From: Sisyra terminalis
Lineage: Eukaryota; Arthropoda; Insecta; Neuroptera; Sisyridae
Reading direction: 5' to 3'
NCBI GenBank assembly: GCA_958496175.1
Contig: OY292274.1
Span: forward strand, 29,117,482 to 29,181,481
DNA: 64,000 nt
Position 1 is the stretch's first letter. Each line of letters starts with the position of its first letter. The position numbers and the translations under genes are program-made. Of the stretch, positions 23,910 through 35,269 are shown piece after piece. The notes under the pieces are model-generated. The model worked only from the letters and a program-made list of their open reading frames with translations. It was not told the DNA's origin and did not search any database.

Positions 23910-24840
23910 ATGACCGTTTAAAATAATGCGAAGGGCCTGTCGGTAGGATACGGTCGAAACATTCGATCGTTGGTTGATCAGTATTTATAAAATATTATTA
24001 GAAATTGTTAATGTAGAAACGAAAGTATAATATTAAAAGTTTTTAAAAAAATGTTGAGGTCTTACACAATTTTTTTTGCCGAAATGACTCATAATTAATG
24101 TAAGCAAGTAATAATGGTTTAGTAGACTTATTATATTTTATCCTTATTTATATGTGTAAGTAGTTTAAAAAAAATCTGAATAATAATGATTAGTGTAGAA
24201 AAATTTACAAATTTGGAAGGTTGGTTAAAACAGGGTTCGTTGACCAGGAAGACAATGTATAAAAAATTAAAAAGTTCTAATTTTTCCACAACGATTTTGT
24301 ATAAGTATACCTATTTGGAATCTCAAGTTTTAATTCTTCATAAATACAAACGATTTTTAGAAAACACTTACGTTTGATGAAGCGAACATTTACATTAGAG
24401 AATATTAGCGTTTTAAATGCTCAAAACCTATTGAAAGCAATAAAGATTTGAATATTGTGAGAAAGAAATTATATTTTCTTTTTTTGAATAAAAAGCGAAT
24501 TTACCGAAACTGAATCCATTAAGTACATATTAAATTTAAGTCAAGCATTGTATTAAGATAGAAATAAGATCATAGCTTTTAGCGTAAAGTATAATGTGAT
24601 ATTTATTGATATTGTATTGGTGATGTTTGATGCTCCACAGAAACTTTTTATTCGGTTATAGTTTGGACTCCCACTAAACAATTCATAGGTGCCTATAATA
24701 AAAAATCAAAGAAGAAAAAAAAAAAACGAAAATAAATGCCATCAGAGTCGAAGATAGTTTTCTTAAGCACAAAACTTGTTTAATAAACATCGCGATGTAT
24801 TTGATGGGCCTGTGACACGATCACTAAAAGCAATCTGTAG
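23910..24840. other. Intergenic AT-rich DNA
   Basis: No supported feature. A 63-codon + frame at 24186-24377 has no recognisable family. Confidence 0.45.
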
Positions 24841-24844
24841 TTAT

Positions 24845-24960
24845 TTGTGATGACCGCCGGATTCTACAGTCTGGTTGACTGGAGACTGGACCCCAGTGAC
24901 GTCATACTGTCCGACGCCACACTCAACACTAATTAGGCCTAAATTGAGTTGATATGTTTG
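24845..24960. promoter_or_regulatory. GC-rich patch with a CRE palindrome and CTGG repeats
   Basis: A sharp GC island contains CTGGTTGACTGGAGACTGG (three CTGG words 7-8 bp apart), then CCAG, then TGACGTCA at 24897-24904. No coding frame stands out. It is a plausible enhancer or promoter, but the function is inferred only from composition and motif. Confidence 0.3.
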
Positions 24961-24964
24961 CAAC

Positions 24965-25690
24965 ACCTGTATTCGTTATTTGTCTATCTTCCTTCGATAC
25001 CATTCACGTTTCGTCATTTTCGATCTGCTTATTTTCTCTATTCGATATTCCATCGTCTTTTATAAATGTTACAGTCGAAATCATTGGTTTTATTACCAAC
25101 AATTCGTAAATAAAAGAAGCCGCGAGTGTACTGTTCTTATTGATGCCTTAATTAATAATTGATCCGTTAATTTAGACCGTGAGAAATTATAAAAGAAAAC
25201 TATAAAGACAAATCAATGAACAAGATTTCAATTTTCAGGTTTCATTTAAAATAATAAATATTTTTGGGTATTAATTTTAATTGTATTACACGGTTGATAC
25301 GTTGTAATAAAATGCATTAGTTTCAATACATTCACGTATAGAAAGCGCAGGCATGTTTTCCATTTGATAATATAAAAAAAAACGGTTACATGAAATCATA
25401 TTTTTTATTGTATTTCAATATATTAAAGTAACCATAAAATTAAAATAAATCAAACAAATAACTAGCAAGTGCAAAATATTTCCTTTTTGCTTTTGTTATA
25501 TAAATTCATTTATAAATAATTTGTCTAAATAAAGAAATATATTGTATACACAAGACATTAATAAGTTTAACAATCAGAGATTGATAATATATAATAGAGC
25601 CAACCGTTAAATAATATCACGTTCCTAATTCAGTGAAATTACTTTCGGATCCAAATAAAAGCTTTAAAATAATATTATTAAATATTATTA
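24965..25690. other. Intergenic AT-rich DNA
   Basis: No supported feature. Confidence 0.5.
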
Positions 25691-26526
25691 GGGGGACCGG
25701 AAAGGATTGTCATTTTTTCATTATGCAATTAAAACACAAAATTATGTTACAACTTTTGATTTTAAATGAATAATATAATCAGCCTTAATAGTATCAACGT
25801 TTTGACATCTAGTATGCAAATTGTTAATGCCATATTAGTACAAATCAATTGATTACTAAGGATAATATCAAAAAATTGCATTTTGAACATCACTTAAGCT
25901 TTCAATTTTTTTACCACTTAGTAAATGTAGTAGCGATTAAAATAAATAGAAATCCGATGGCCAATTAAATTTGCACGATTATAGTGGGTACGGCAATATC
26001 ACCTCCTCCTTAATTTATTAGTTTTTTCCAGGATTTTTTCTTTTGCAAAGGGGTCTTTAATAACCGTGTTGCAGCATAGAATTTTACCTGTTAATAGTTT
26101 TGAACACTTTTGGGTATTTGGATGATCAATTAAAATTGATTACGATTATTTGACAGCTTTTCAACTTTCTGGCATACATTTGGTACCATTCTCCCTTAAT
26201 TTTTTATTAGTTAAATTTTTTGTCATATTTCGGTGGTACCAGTTGGAGAAATGAAAATTATTGAATTTGAAAATGTTTTTAGTAACAACTTTGTGGCGCT
26301 ATTCTGTGAAACTCGAGGAGCATACAATACCGAATTTATATTCTTTCGGGTTTTTGGTCCAACTATTTCAATATAGATTTCGGAATAAAAAATATTTTGT
26401 AATTTTTACGAAGTTGATAAATTACTCTAATCATAAAATATCTTTAGTACCACTTTGAAATACTTATAAGCAAATAAATGGCGATTGAATGCCTATTGGT
26501 TTAAAAACATTACTTTCTAGTACATT
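25691..26526. mobile_element. Mariner-like element, copy 2
   Basis: About 836 bp, the same orientation and family as 23017-23905, starting GGGGGACCGGAAAGGATTGT after TA. The right end is decayed (ACTTTCTAGTACATT). Relative to copy 1 it lacks about 53 bp between two TTGAA words (copy 1 near 23582-23635), a deletion at a 5-bp direct repeat. A 40-codon + frame from 26251 exists because of this deletion and is not taken as a gene. Confidence 0.8.
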
Positions 26527-26529
26527 TTT

Positions 26530-26850
26530 TATTATAAAAAAATAAGGTTTTGTTATGTTTGGTATTTTAAATTTTATCGATATTAATAAAATTCTCAAAG
26601 TTGCAAAAGCATATAGAAACGAAAATGATTCTTGAATTCTGTTCATAGATCATTCCGAAGTTAAGTTTTTTTCTCTATCACCGATAGTTTGTTATTTAAA
26701 GTGATCTGCGTATTTTAAAGAAATTAAATGGAAGTTTTTGATAGTTACCTTTTTTTTGGAACATCAATAGCATATGTTTATTGTAACCTTTTTTGTATAT
26801 TTGCTGTACCTCTTATAAGCACTTTTTTGTATTTAGTTTAAACATTATCT
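26530..26850. other. Intergenic AT-rich DNA
   Basis: No supported feature. Confidence 0.45.
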
Positions 26851-26855
26851 TCTTC

Positions 26856-27233
26856 TTAGGGTGCCAGCTAATTTCTAAGGTTGGCGATCATTATAGTAAT
26901 CCTGATCTTGTTGACTCCAGTTTTGAAAAGTTACATTGAAGTATAACCAAATCAGTTTTGAAGTTTTAAATTCAGGACATTCTTCTTCTTCCTATATTCC
27001 GCTTACCAACTATTTAGCCTTGGATAATGTCCTGGAGCGGTTGGTATTTCTTTTCTTTCATTGTGGATATTGTAGTTTTTTTTTATTTTTACTTCTTGGA
27101 CGGGTTTCAGAGTCTTTGCAAACTGTTGTAGTACTTTTTTGTTTGTAACTTTGTCTAGGTATGATATTTTAAGAGTTCTGCGGTATATCGACGTCTCGAA
27201 GGCTTGGAATTTGTTCAGATTTAGAGTACTCAA
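26856..27233 (-). pseudogene. RTE/CR1-type non-LTR retrotransposon remnant, RT C-terminal tail
   Basis: The - strand frame from 27233 contains QAFETSIYRRTLKISYLDKV followed by TNKKVLQQF, matching the EAFEMWIYRRxLKISWxDxVTNxEVL motif found at the C-terminus of insect endonuclease/reverse-transcriptase elements. Further on, beyond a stop near 27003, the same strand reads LFKTGVNKIRITIMIANLRN, which fits the usual ending ELFRAAxxKxRIAxMIANLRxGDGT. Stops inside (for example before FGYTS) show decay. I infer a 5'-truncated dead copy. RTE versus a related clade cannot be settled from the tail alone. Confidence 0.85.
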
Positions 27234-27239
27234 TTATAA

Positions 27240-28620
27240 ACACGAAAAATTATAAGTACATTTATTTGGTTTCAAAAAAAATCACCATAAGGTCATGTGT
27301 TTTTTTTTATTTAAATAAATTACAATTATATTTTAGTGCCCAAATTAAATTGCCAGATTTAAATTTTCCAAAATGGGTTTCAATAAAATTGAAGTTATAG
27401 AATCTTATATGTATTTACACATATATAATACAATTTAATTTATCTCTTAACTTATATATTTTTCAACAATAAGATGTATGTCAAAAAAAATATGAATAGC
27501 TTTTTATATTAGAAAGTATTTAGATTATTCAGTATAACGAAAAGCTAACTGATGATTATCTTAAGTTAATTAATGAATATCTTCAAGATCTAAATATTGC
27601 TAAATAAATATCTTAAACTGTAGATACTTAGGTGTAAACTGTAAAATGTATGACAAACTTTACTTCAAAGAAAGATACAATAACTAGTTAATGTTACAAA
27701 AGAAATAATTTTTTTTACTTACATTTGTACTAAAAGAGATTGTGTTAAGTTATTTATCTTATTGATTTTTTTAAATAATCTTTAAAAAATTATAAGTTCC
27801 AAATGTGCATATATATGAAGGAAAGTTGGAAAATTTTGATATTTAACAATAATTATTATAATATGTTATGATTTAGCAATAAAACATATTTTTATATACA
27901 ACCCAATTATGTAAAATTAATGAAAAATAAATTTAATAGTCATGAATTCATTTTTTTTTGCTAGTTTTAAATGACTTTAATTACATTTCTTTTATAAAAA
28001 AACAATATGAACATTATTGTATCTTATTTATAACTATTCTTGTTCAAATTTGAATAATGGGAATATTCCTATACTAGTAACATTCTTCGATTTTTTTTTA
28101 AAATGATATGAATATTTTTAAAAATGATCTTTTTTTTTGTATCTACCTTAACTAAGGTTGAACTTATATTTTTGTGAAATTCACAAGTTATATTTAATGT
28201 AAGTATGCATCCACGTTTTTCTGTAAAATACTATAGTATGACACTATCATTATCTACGATTTTACTTAAGTAATGTTTTATTTATGGAAAACGTGACTAA
28301 AAGAATTTCAATGCCTTGTATTGACAAATGCATGCTAATAATATAGATATGGCAGAAAAATCGGCATATTTAAAAATTGTATTTATCAGTAATATAATTT
28401 GAAAATTTTTCAAATTAAATAGGAAAAATTGAACGACTTGTATTTAATTAATTTAATATTAGAGGAGCATTCTTTTTTCTTTTCATTCATTAAAAGGAAA
28501 CTTTTAGCAGTTTTATAGTAAAAGTTTAACAACACTCTTACCTTTTTTTTACAATTTGCAACCCTTATCTCTATTAGTATAGGTATGTCATAAAAATTAA
28601 GAATAATCACCCCATAAATA
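27240..28620. other. Intergenic AT-rich DNA
   Basis: Very AT-rich, with no supported feature. A 66-codon - frame at 28410-28610 lacks family signals. Confidence 0.5.
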
Positions 28621-28624
28621 TTTT

Positions 28625-28700
28625 TCTAGCACCGGAAGTAACCATTGAGAGGCGCCACATTTGACAGAATTATTTCAGTCGTCACATTCAATAAAATTTC
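28625..28700 (+). promoter_or_regulatory. Promoter-like patch: ETS motif, GGCGCCAC and initiator
   Basis: ACCGGAAGT (28631-28639) is a perfect ETS-type word. GGCGCCAC (28651-28658) resembles the CTCF core on the other strand, and TTTCAGTCGT (about 28673-28682) contains the arthropod initiator TCAGT. The combination within 60 bp suggests a + strand core promoter. No gene is identified downstream. Confidence 0.3.
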
Positions 28701-28919
28701 TCATTCTTTAGCTCCTAAATGTCAACCTGAAAAAAATAGTAAAGACAAAGCATCTTTAAGGGAGCGAAAAAGAAAGAACGTGTACATTTTTTTTCCGATT
28801 TTACCTGAAAAAAAAACGAGTAAAAACACTTAGAAAAAAGGGGGCTTCTTTTAATAAAAATGGACATAAAAATACAGTGGGCTACCTTAAGATAGTTATC
28901 TTGATTTTCAAGTGTAATT

Positions 28920-29060
28920 TGATAGGTCTAGTGAGTAGGAGGCCCTCGCGGACGGTCCTGGCATGGCACGCGCTTCTGATAATGATCTCAGATGTAGAAA
29001 TGTTGGTGACTGATGATATTGTCCTAGTAACGAATCACCTACCCTTTTTGTGTCTTTGTC
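28920..29060. other. GC-rich island with several open frames, unexplained
   Basis: A 120-bp GC-rich core (GGCCCTCGCGGACGGTCC and flanks) lies within a 110-codon + strand frame (28877-29209) that begins at GTG, not ATG. The - strand is also open across the island in more than one frame (one reads TISSVTNISTSEIIIRSACH). I recognise no family on either strand. Open frames are expected where GC is high, so coding status is unclear. It could be an exon, a conserved regulatory element or an old element. Confidence 0.25.
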
Positions 29061-29214
29061 AAATTATTACACGCTTTATCTGTTTAATTACGGACACAAA
29101 TTATTGGTTTGTGGGGATACGATTGTATAAAGGATTCGAAAAATTAATTAACTGGCAAATTTGCGTGCTTCCAGTTGTTGATTATAATTTATTTTTAACA
29201 ATTATTTAGTGATT

Positions 29215-30965
29215 CATTATTGTATCTAAGAGTAAATACAATACATAAACGCATCTATATAAGCAACAGAGAAAAGAAAAATGCATCACATGAGAATTTT
29301 TGTGATAATTTCTGATTCATATGCACGGAAAAAGATTACTCACTATAAAATTGATAAAGTGCTCGTGATAAAATTGGTTCTCACACAATGACCGAATTTT
29401 CCTATTCATATTCAGTTCTTTTTAGGAAAAAAATTTCAAAAATTAAATTCTCAGATTTTTAAAAAGCAAGCATAAAAAAAATCGACCTTCTAAATTAAGA
29501 ATACCTAACAGTTATATCGTCAATTTTTTATGTAAATGCTATCAAACCTTTTTCTTCTATATAAAACCGCACCCTTAATTTGTAGTTTCTAACCAAATGG
29601 ATAATGAATTTCATGTTCCTATAAGACAAATTGAAAACAAAAATCAATTGTTCACAATTACCACGCCTTTGAAAACCAAATAATTGAATTGTATTTTTAT
29701 CCATAAATGCCGCTATTGCAAAGAAGAAAACTATTCAGTTTATTTTTTATGCTTTTATTTATGACGCTTTCTCATCAAATTTAATGCAATGGGTTTTGGA
29801 AAAACGGGTTTTTGTTCTCAGAATAAAATTAAACTTAAGAAGTTAAAAATGTTATTATGCACCGGAAAGATAGTTCCTACAAAAAGTGAATTAAGAAAAA
29901 AAAATAGAGAATTAATTAAATCTGCGGCTTTCAAGGGATATAAATAAAATGCGAATAAATATTTCATTTCGTTCATTATATTTTTACTTCAACGTTTAAA
30001 ATATAGAACATTTTTCATGTGATTTTTATGCATTGCTTTTCTAATTACAAGAAAAAACCGGAAATCGCTTACCACCTGGTTGATCTTCTAGTAAAAAATA
30101 AAAATGTATAATGCTTTAGCAATGTATAGTGCATCATTAAATTAGATATTTTTCGAATATAATTCGTACTACGCTAAAACTTCACGTTTTTTAATCTTAT
30201 AGGAATATAAACATATTTAAAAAAACTGATAAGATAGGCTTTTAATTTGTATTCACGTTTACTTATCTCCACCAAAAATCCAGACTTATAATAAATCTAA
30301 AAATATAATAATAACACTTAACGAAAAGGATGAGGATCATAAGGAAATATTTTGATCCATCGAAATTCAAGTTTCGATTTAATAAAATAAGATTAACCTT
30401 CTAAAATGTTTTTCTTCAAAAGTTAAAATATTGAAACGAAAAATGCAGGTGAAAAAATAATTTAATCAAAATTCTACCCACTTTTATCATTTGTCTTTTG
30501 AATTAAGTAGGTATAGTTGAAATTGTTTTAATGAAAGAAACATTTTTCCCAAAGGTGGTGAAATTAAAACAAAAATAATCATCGTTAAAAGAAAGACTTA
30601 TTGAAATCTACCCACTTTGGTTTTGTAGCGCTATGTGATGCAGATCAATTTTTTTAAGAGAAAAAATATAAAATTAAAAGTGGCAAACTTTGGAATATTT
30701 CATTGAATATGACTATGATTTGTGGATTTTTTTCTTAAAAAAACCATTAAAAAACCAATTTTTAAAATAACTTCACAATTGGTGTATTTCTGAAAATTTA
30801 TGAGTGTTTATTATTAAAAGTGCCTATTAATAATAATTTCGGTTTGATTAATAAGTTAAAATTCGAAAAATTTCAAATAAGTATACATAGATAAGTAGTA
30901 GGACAATTTCAGGAAAATCGAAAAGCCTGCTATATATCGGTTAACCCATGTCCATATAATAAGCC
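29215..30965. other. Intergenic AT-rich DNA
   Basis: No supported feature. Confidence 0.5.
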
Positions 30966-30971
30966 AAGGAT

Positions 30972-31216
30972 GGCAAAACCATATACTTGTAAGAATAGAC
31001 CGCGGAAGTCTTTATTTATAGTTTTGGGCTTGAAAATAATTAGAAACAGTTTTTAACATGCAAATAAATTAAATGTATCAAATTCATTTGAGAAACGTAG
31101 CTCAGCAAATAACTCCCAAAACAAGAACAGAGGGTCCGTTGTGATTCGTTCTCTTTTTATAACGTAACGTCCACTTCCACGGTAGTCCTATTACTAGCCT
31201 ATTCTTATAAGTCTAT
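30972..31216. repeat. Possible MITE with imperfect inverted ends
   Basis: ATACTTGTAAGAATAGACCGCGGAAGTC near 30984-31011 is matched in inverse by CACTTCCACGGT...CTATTCTTATAAGTCTAT near 31170-31214, with a 15-base insertion in the right arm. The interior (about 160 bp) is AT-rich. Ends are approximate. Confidence 0.4.
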
Positions 31217-31271
31217 AGAAAGAAAAGAATGAATAAGTTTCACTAAAATTAGACAAAAATTAATTGTATAA

Positions 31272-31474
31272 GAGAATATTCAAAAAATATTAAATATCTT
31301 GGAGTAACTGTAGATCAGTAACTAACATTTATAATCCATATAAAAAGTACAATAAATGTATATAGTAAGTGTACGGATATAATTGTAACTTTACACCCAC
31401 TAAATAATGGAAATTCAAAACTTAGTGTAAAAAATAAAACCATTCTGTATAAGACTAAAGTCAGGCCTTTTCAG
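31272..31474 (+). pseudogene. Jockey-clade retrotransposon fragment (RT thumb region)
   Basis: One + frame reads NIKYLGVTVDQ, a stop, LTFIIHIKSTINVYSKC, then SKLSVKNKTILYKTKVRPF. This is the KYLGVTLDxxLTF...HI...LLNRxSKLSxKNKxxLYKxxxRP pattern of jockey elements. An in-frame TAA after VDQ and a TGA after the last motif show decay. Only about 200 bp is recognisable. The sequence to about 31740 stays Lys-rich and open in places (KINRELKIELRKAQKTC) and may be more of the same element. Confidence 0.8.
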
Positions 31475-31744
31475 TGACAGCACTTACAATAGACTGCTGT
31501 ATACTAACAGTATTACTTAATAAATTTTTGATACTAATAAATAATTGGAAATTACTCGAGATATAAACACACTTAAAAAAATAAATAGGGAACTAAAAAT
31601 TGAGTTAAGAAAAGCACAAAAAACATGCTAAAAATTTTGCGAAAAATATAATAATATAGTTATAGAAAACCTCCTATTACGAATATTACGAAATTTAGAA
31701 TATTATAAGAAAAATACAAATTTAAAAGAATCAAACACAAATTA

Positions 31745-34100
31745 AGTATTTGATTTCTCTTGAAGTATTCTATTATAATTTTTATTTATATATATTTTTA
31801 TTTTGGAACTATTAGGGATATTACTTTGAAATACTACTGAAATATTACTTCCGCATTTTCTCAACTTAAGATTCCAAAATTCTAAACAAATAAAAAAGAA
31901 ATTTTAAATTAAAAACAGAATGATGATTTAAAAACTAAACACAAATTTAAATAATGTTAAATTAAATTTGCAGAAAATAAGTCTTTATTTAATTATTATT
32001 AGCCGTGGGTGGAACAATGATGGCTCGTGCGCAAGAAGTTTGATGTGGTTCAATTTGGTAATAAAAAATAATATCAAGATTGCAAAATCCTGTACTTTAT
32101 AGAAGTAATTCGGGATAACTCCAATTAAATATTATTATTAATGCAATACTTGTGAAAAAATACAATTTCTAGCCACTTTCTGACCGCTTTAAGCTCCAAT
32201 TTTAGGATTATAAGGAGGATTTTTTTGTCAAAATTATACTTACACAAAAATTATTTTTCAATCTAAAAACCATTTTTAGATTACACAAAATTAGGATAGT
32301 AGTCCCAGAAAATAGAAGAATATAAAAAAAACATTCTTAATGGAATTTAAACTACCTTTTTATTAATTTCCGTGCCAAATTTTGGAATTTGTTAAAAATA
32401 TTTTAATAACTGAATGGTTTAAGCAAAAATATTTTTTGGTAATGAATTTAACTAAATTAATATAAAAAAAACTTTATAACTATAACGGTCATTATAAATA
32501 ACTTCAGAAATAATTATCAGTTATCAAAGCGGAAATGTTTGAATTTTTCACTAGTTTGTGTAAAAAATAATGATGGTGTATGATAATCATTTTTAAATGA
32601 TTATATTATTCTATTATATTATTTAATTTGTTAGAAATTGTTCAATATAGATTGTACCTTAAGTTCGTTATTAAAATTAAATTAAATTGAGAAAAATTCC
32701 TTGTGCATTTTTGTATAACTAATGCGACGTAATACTTACTAATTAATGCAAAACGAGATATCATTAAATTTTTTCAACATTTTTTTCGCTTACTTATCTC
32801 TTACGCCAAATGAATTATTTTTACTGTGAACCGTAATGAACTTTGTTTTTCATTATTTTTTTTATAATTAAATACTCATAGCTTTCATCATTTTTCTTCT
32901 ATATCCTAGTTATGAAATACCGCATTTGTGGCTCAAAGAAATTAAAATTATGAGCAGAAAATTAATTTCAAATAATCATAACACCTTTCTTAAATGTTTA
33001 CAGTCTTTGTGAATTTTATTGCCATTGGCTTTTGTTAATTTTAGAGAAGTTATTTTACATCATACATATTATATTGAAAAATCGCAGAATATCATTTAAG
33101 GCAATGTCAAAAGGAATATAAATTCAATGAATTCATTTGAAAATATTCGCGAATTGATAGAAAACACGATTCAATAGAAAAATTATTTTATCCAACAAAA
33201 ATTCATCATTAGTTCAGTTTCAGTTTTTCGTCACCTAAATTTTGTCGTACATTGGTGGATATTTTGTATCTTTTAAAAAAAGATTTGGTCTATTTTCCAG
33301 TTTTAAAAAGAAAAATAGCTTATTTCCTACTAGTCATTGAAACACTTAAAACCTAAAAGGAAACCGTTGACATATCATTTTCCAATTCTACCAGTTAGTT
33401 ATTTCACCAAAAATTTAAATAAATCTTAGGGTTTGAAAATTTCATATTGGTTTATACTATATTTATTTTCATTAATTAAGTAATGACTCCAGTGAAATAA
33501 GTTCTTACATTAAAACCAAACGGGCATATTAACCAATGCAACTATTGCAATATAATTGACATCGTCTGCAAATGTTATATACGCCTTTGAGTTGTAATTA
33601 CAAATTTGGAACTAAATACTAATAAATTAAAAATTTATCTTTCATTTTTCTATTTGTCTCAATTATTAATCATATTATTTGTGGAAAATAAAATATCTAA
33701 GATATTCCGCGTACGGAATTTGGTTTTAGCTTTCCATTTTGAAACTTAATTTAAATTAAACCTACTTTTAAAATATTAACAAAGAAATTGGATACTGAGA
33801 ATCAAACTTGAAACTCAAAATTACCCTCTCCCCCCAAATGTCTAATTAAACCAAAAAACATGCTTTTATTAAGTTATAATATTACTAAAAACTACATTTA
33901 ACATCCAATTAGTTGATATTTGTCCTAGAAAACCTCTTTATTTTGTTTTTCAAATAAAGGAAGTTGTCATGAATTGATATTTAAAAATGCATGTGCTAAC
34001 TTTTATAAGCATCTTATCGTGTATACCTCCATAGTATTACTTATAGTGTAACCTATCGTTGCTTGTATTTCCAAAGAACGTCTATCAATAAACTTCCCAT
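31745..34100. other. Intergenic AT-rich DNA
   Basis: No supported feature. The segment 32005-32045 is slightly GC-richer without a recognisable motif. Confidence 0.5.
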
Positions 34101-34109
34101 ACCTACACC

Positions 34110-34625
34110 CAGAGCTGTCAGAAAAAAGAACTTATTTACTTTAAAATACCTAAGTAGCTGAACCTTAGTACCTTTATTTTTTGGCAAAAGTAACTAGTAT
34201 CATAGATACCGAAAAGTAACTTAGATATCGAGATACCAAGAGATAAGGTACAGAATTTTATTTTATTTTGTTCTATAAGATTCAATTTATACCTCTTACT
34301 TTAATCTTCTATCGTTTTAAAGTATGTTGTGTTTACAGAGGAATAATAGACAAATCTATTTTCCTTTTCTTTAATTAATAAAGATAAGAAATGCATTACC
34401 TGATTACTAAAGAACTGTACCCATTATGTTATAAAATTCAGTACATACATAATATACAAAGTAACTAAAAGAGTATACATTCAAGTATCATAAGAGTAAC
34501 TTGAAAAAAGTATTTAAGTTCCTTTTTTAAGAGCAACTAGATACTCAAAGTAACTTCAGATACTTTTTAAAAAGGTAGCTTATCTAGTATCTGGATACTT
34601 TCCCAAAGTATCTTTGATAGCTCTG
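34110..34625. mobile_element. hAT-like MITE, copy 1 (best preserved)
   Basis: 516 bp from CAGAGCTGTCAG (34110) to CTGATAGCTCTG-type end (34625). The ends are inverted copies (CAGAGCTGTCA / CAGAGCTATCA). Flanking octamers CCTACACC (34102-34109) and TCTACATT (34626-34633) differ only by C/T changes and fit an aged 8-bp target duplication with central TA, as hAT elements make. The interior is non-coding, with many AGTAACT/AGATACC words. Confidence 0.75.
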
Positions 34626-34629
34626 TCTA

Positions 34630-34980
34630 CATTTAACAAAGTTGAAATTTTTATCAAATTTAAAAATGTTTATAATCAGTTTAATACTTCTTTTTCTTTA
34701 GCTTTCCTATAATTTTACTGTTATGATAATAATACTATTTGTGCATTATGGACCTACATAATATGTACATTTTACATCAGATTCACTGTTTTTCCTTTTA
34801 ACTTAACAACTTATTTTACTAATTTTGGGATACTTTATATTTAAATCATTACTCATTTTGGGGGAAAAAAATGGAAATACGTCGCTATGCACTGCGTCGC
34901 TTGTTAAGTTTTTTTTTTTTGCAGCTGTATTTATTTAAAAGTGGCAAGTGCACCTTCTTGTAAAGTTTCATTATTGAAAT
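34630..34980. other. Intergenic AT-rich DNA
   Basis: No supported feature. Confidence 0.5.
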
Positions 34981-35264
34981 GTCGCTAGATTTATCGAGAA
35001 CCATTTTAAAAAAATTATTTTGCGTTATACCTGGATTTTCCTAAAGTTTCTCTCATAGACAAAACTCCAACAAAGCGTCGTATACGTCAGAATGGGTTGC
35101 ACCATCACTTTGTATAAAACTAAATTGTTTTTTGCACTGAAAGTGGAATCCCGATCTGAGAACTCAAATGTAATAGTACAACATTCAACACTCTACTTCT
35201 TTGCGTAATTTCGTTTATATATAAAGAGAATGTTAGGTTCCAGAATCGCTCCCAAATACTTCAC
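34981..35264 (-). pseudogene. Jockey-clade retrotransposon fragment (RT thumb region)
   Basis: A single - strand frame, broken by two stops, begins VKYLGAILEPNILF at 35264, then reads AKNNLVLYKVMVQPILTYTT and WSFVYERNFRKIQV. These match VKYLGxxLDxxLTF, LxxKNKLLLYKxxIRPILTYxxxxW and xxxxxKKLQxxQNK of jockey-type RTs. It is a different copy from the + strand fragment at 31272, being more GC-rich and with different residues. The 75-codon + frame at 35230 is only its shadow. Confidence 0.85.
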
Positions 35265-35269
35265 CGAAG

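Noticed and set aside
27003..27148. + strand frame overlapping the RTE-like tail
   Set aside because: Shadow of the - strand reverse transcriptase remnant, which has clear family motifs.
28877..29209. 110-codon + frame taken as a gene
   Set aside because: Starts at GTG. Other frames and the opposite strand are open over the same GC island, so frame length is not informative.
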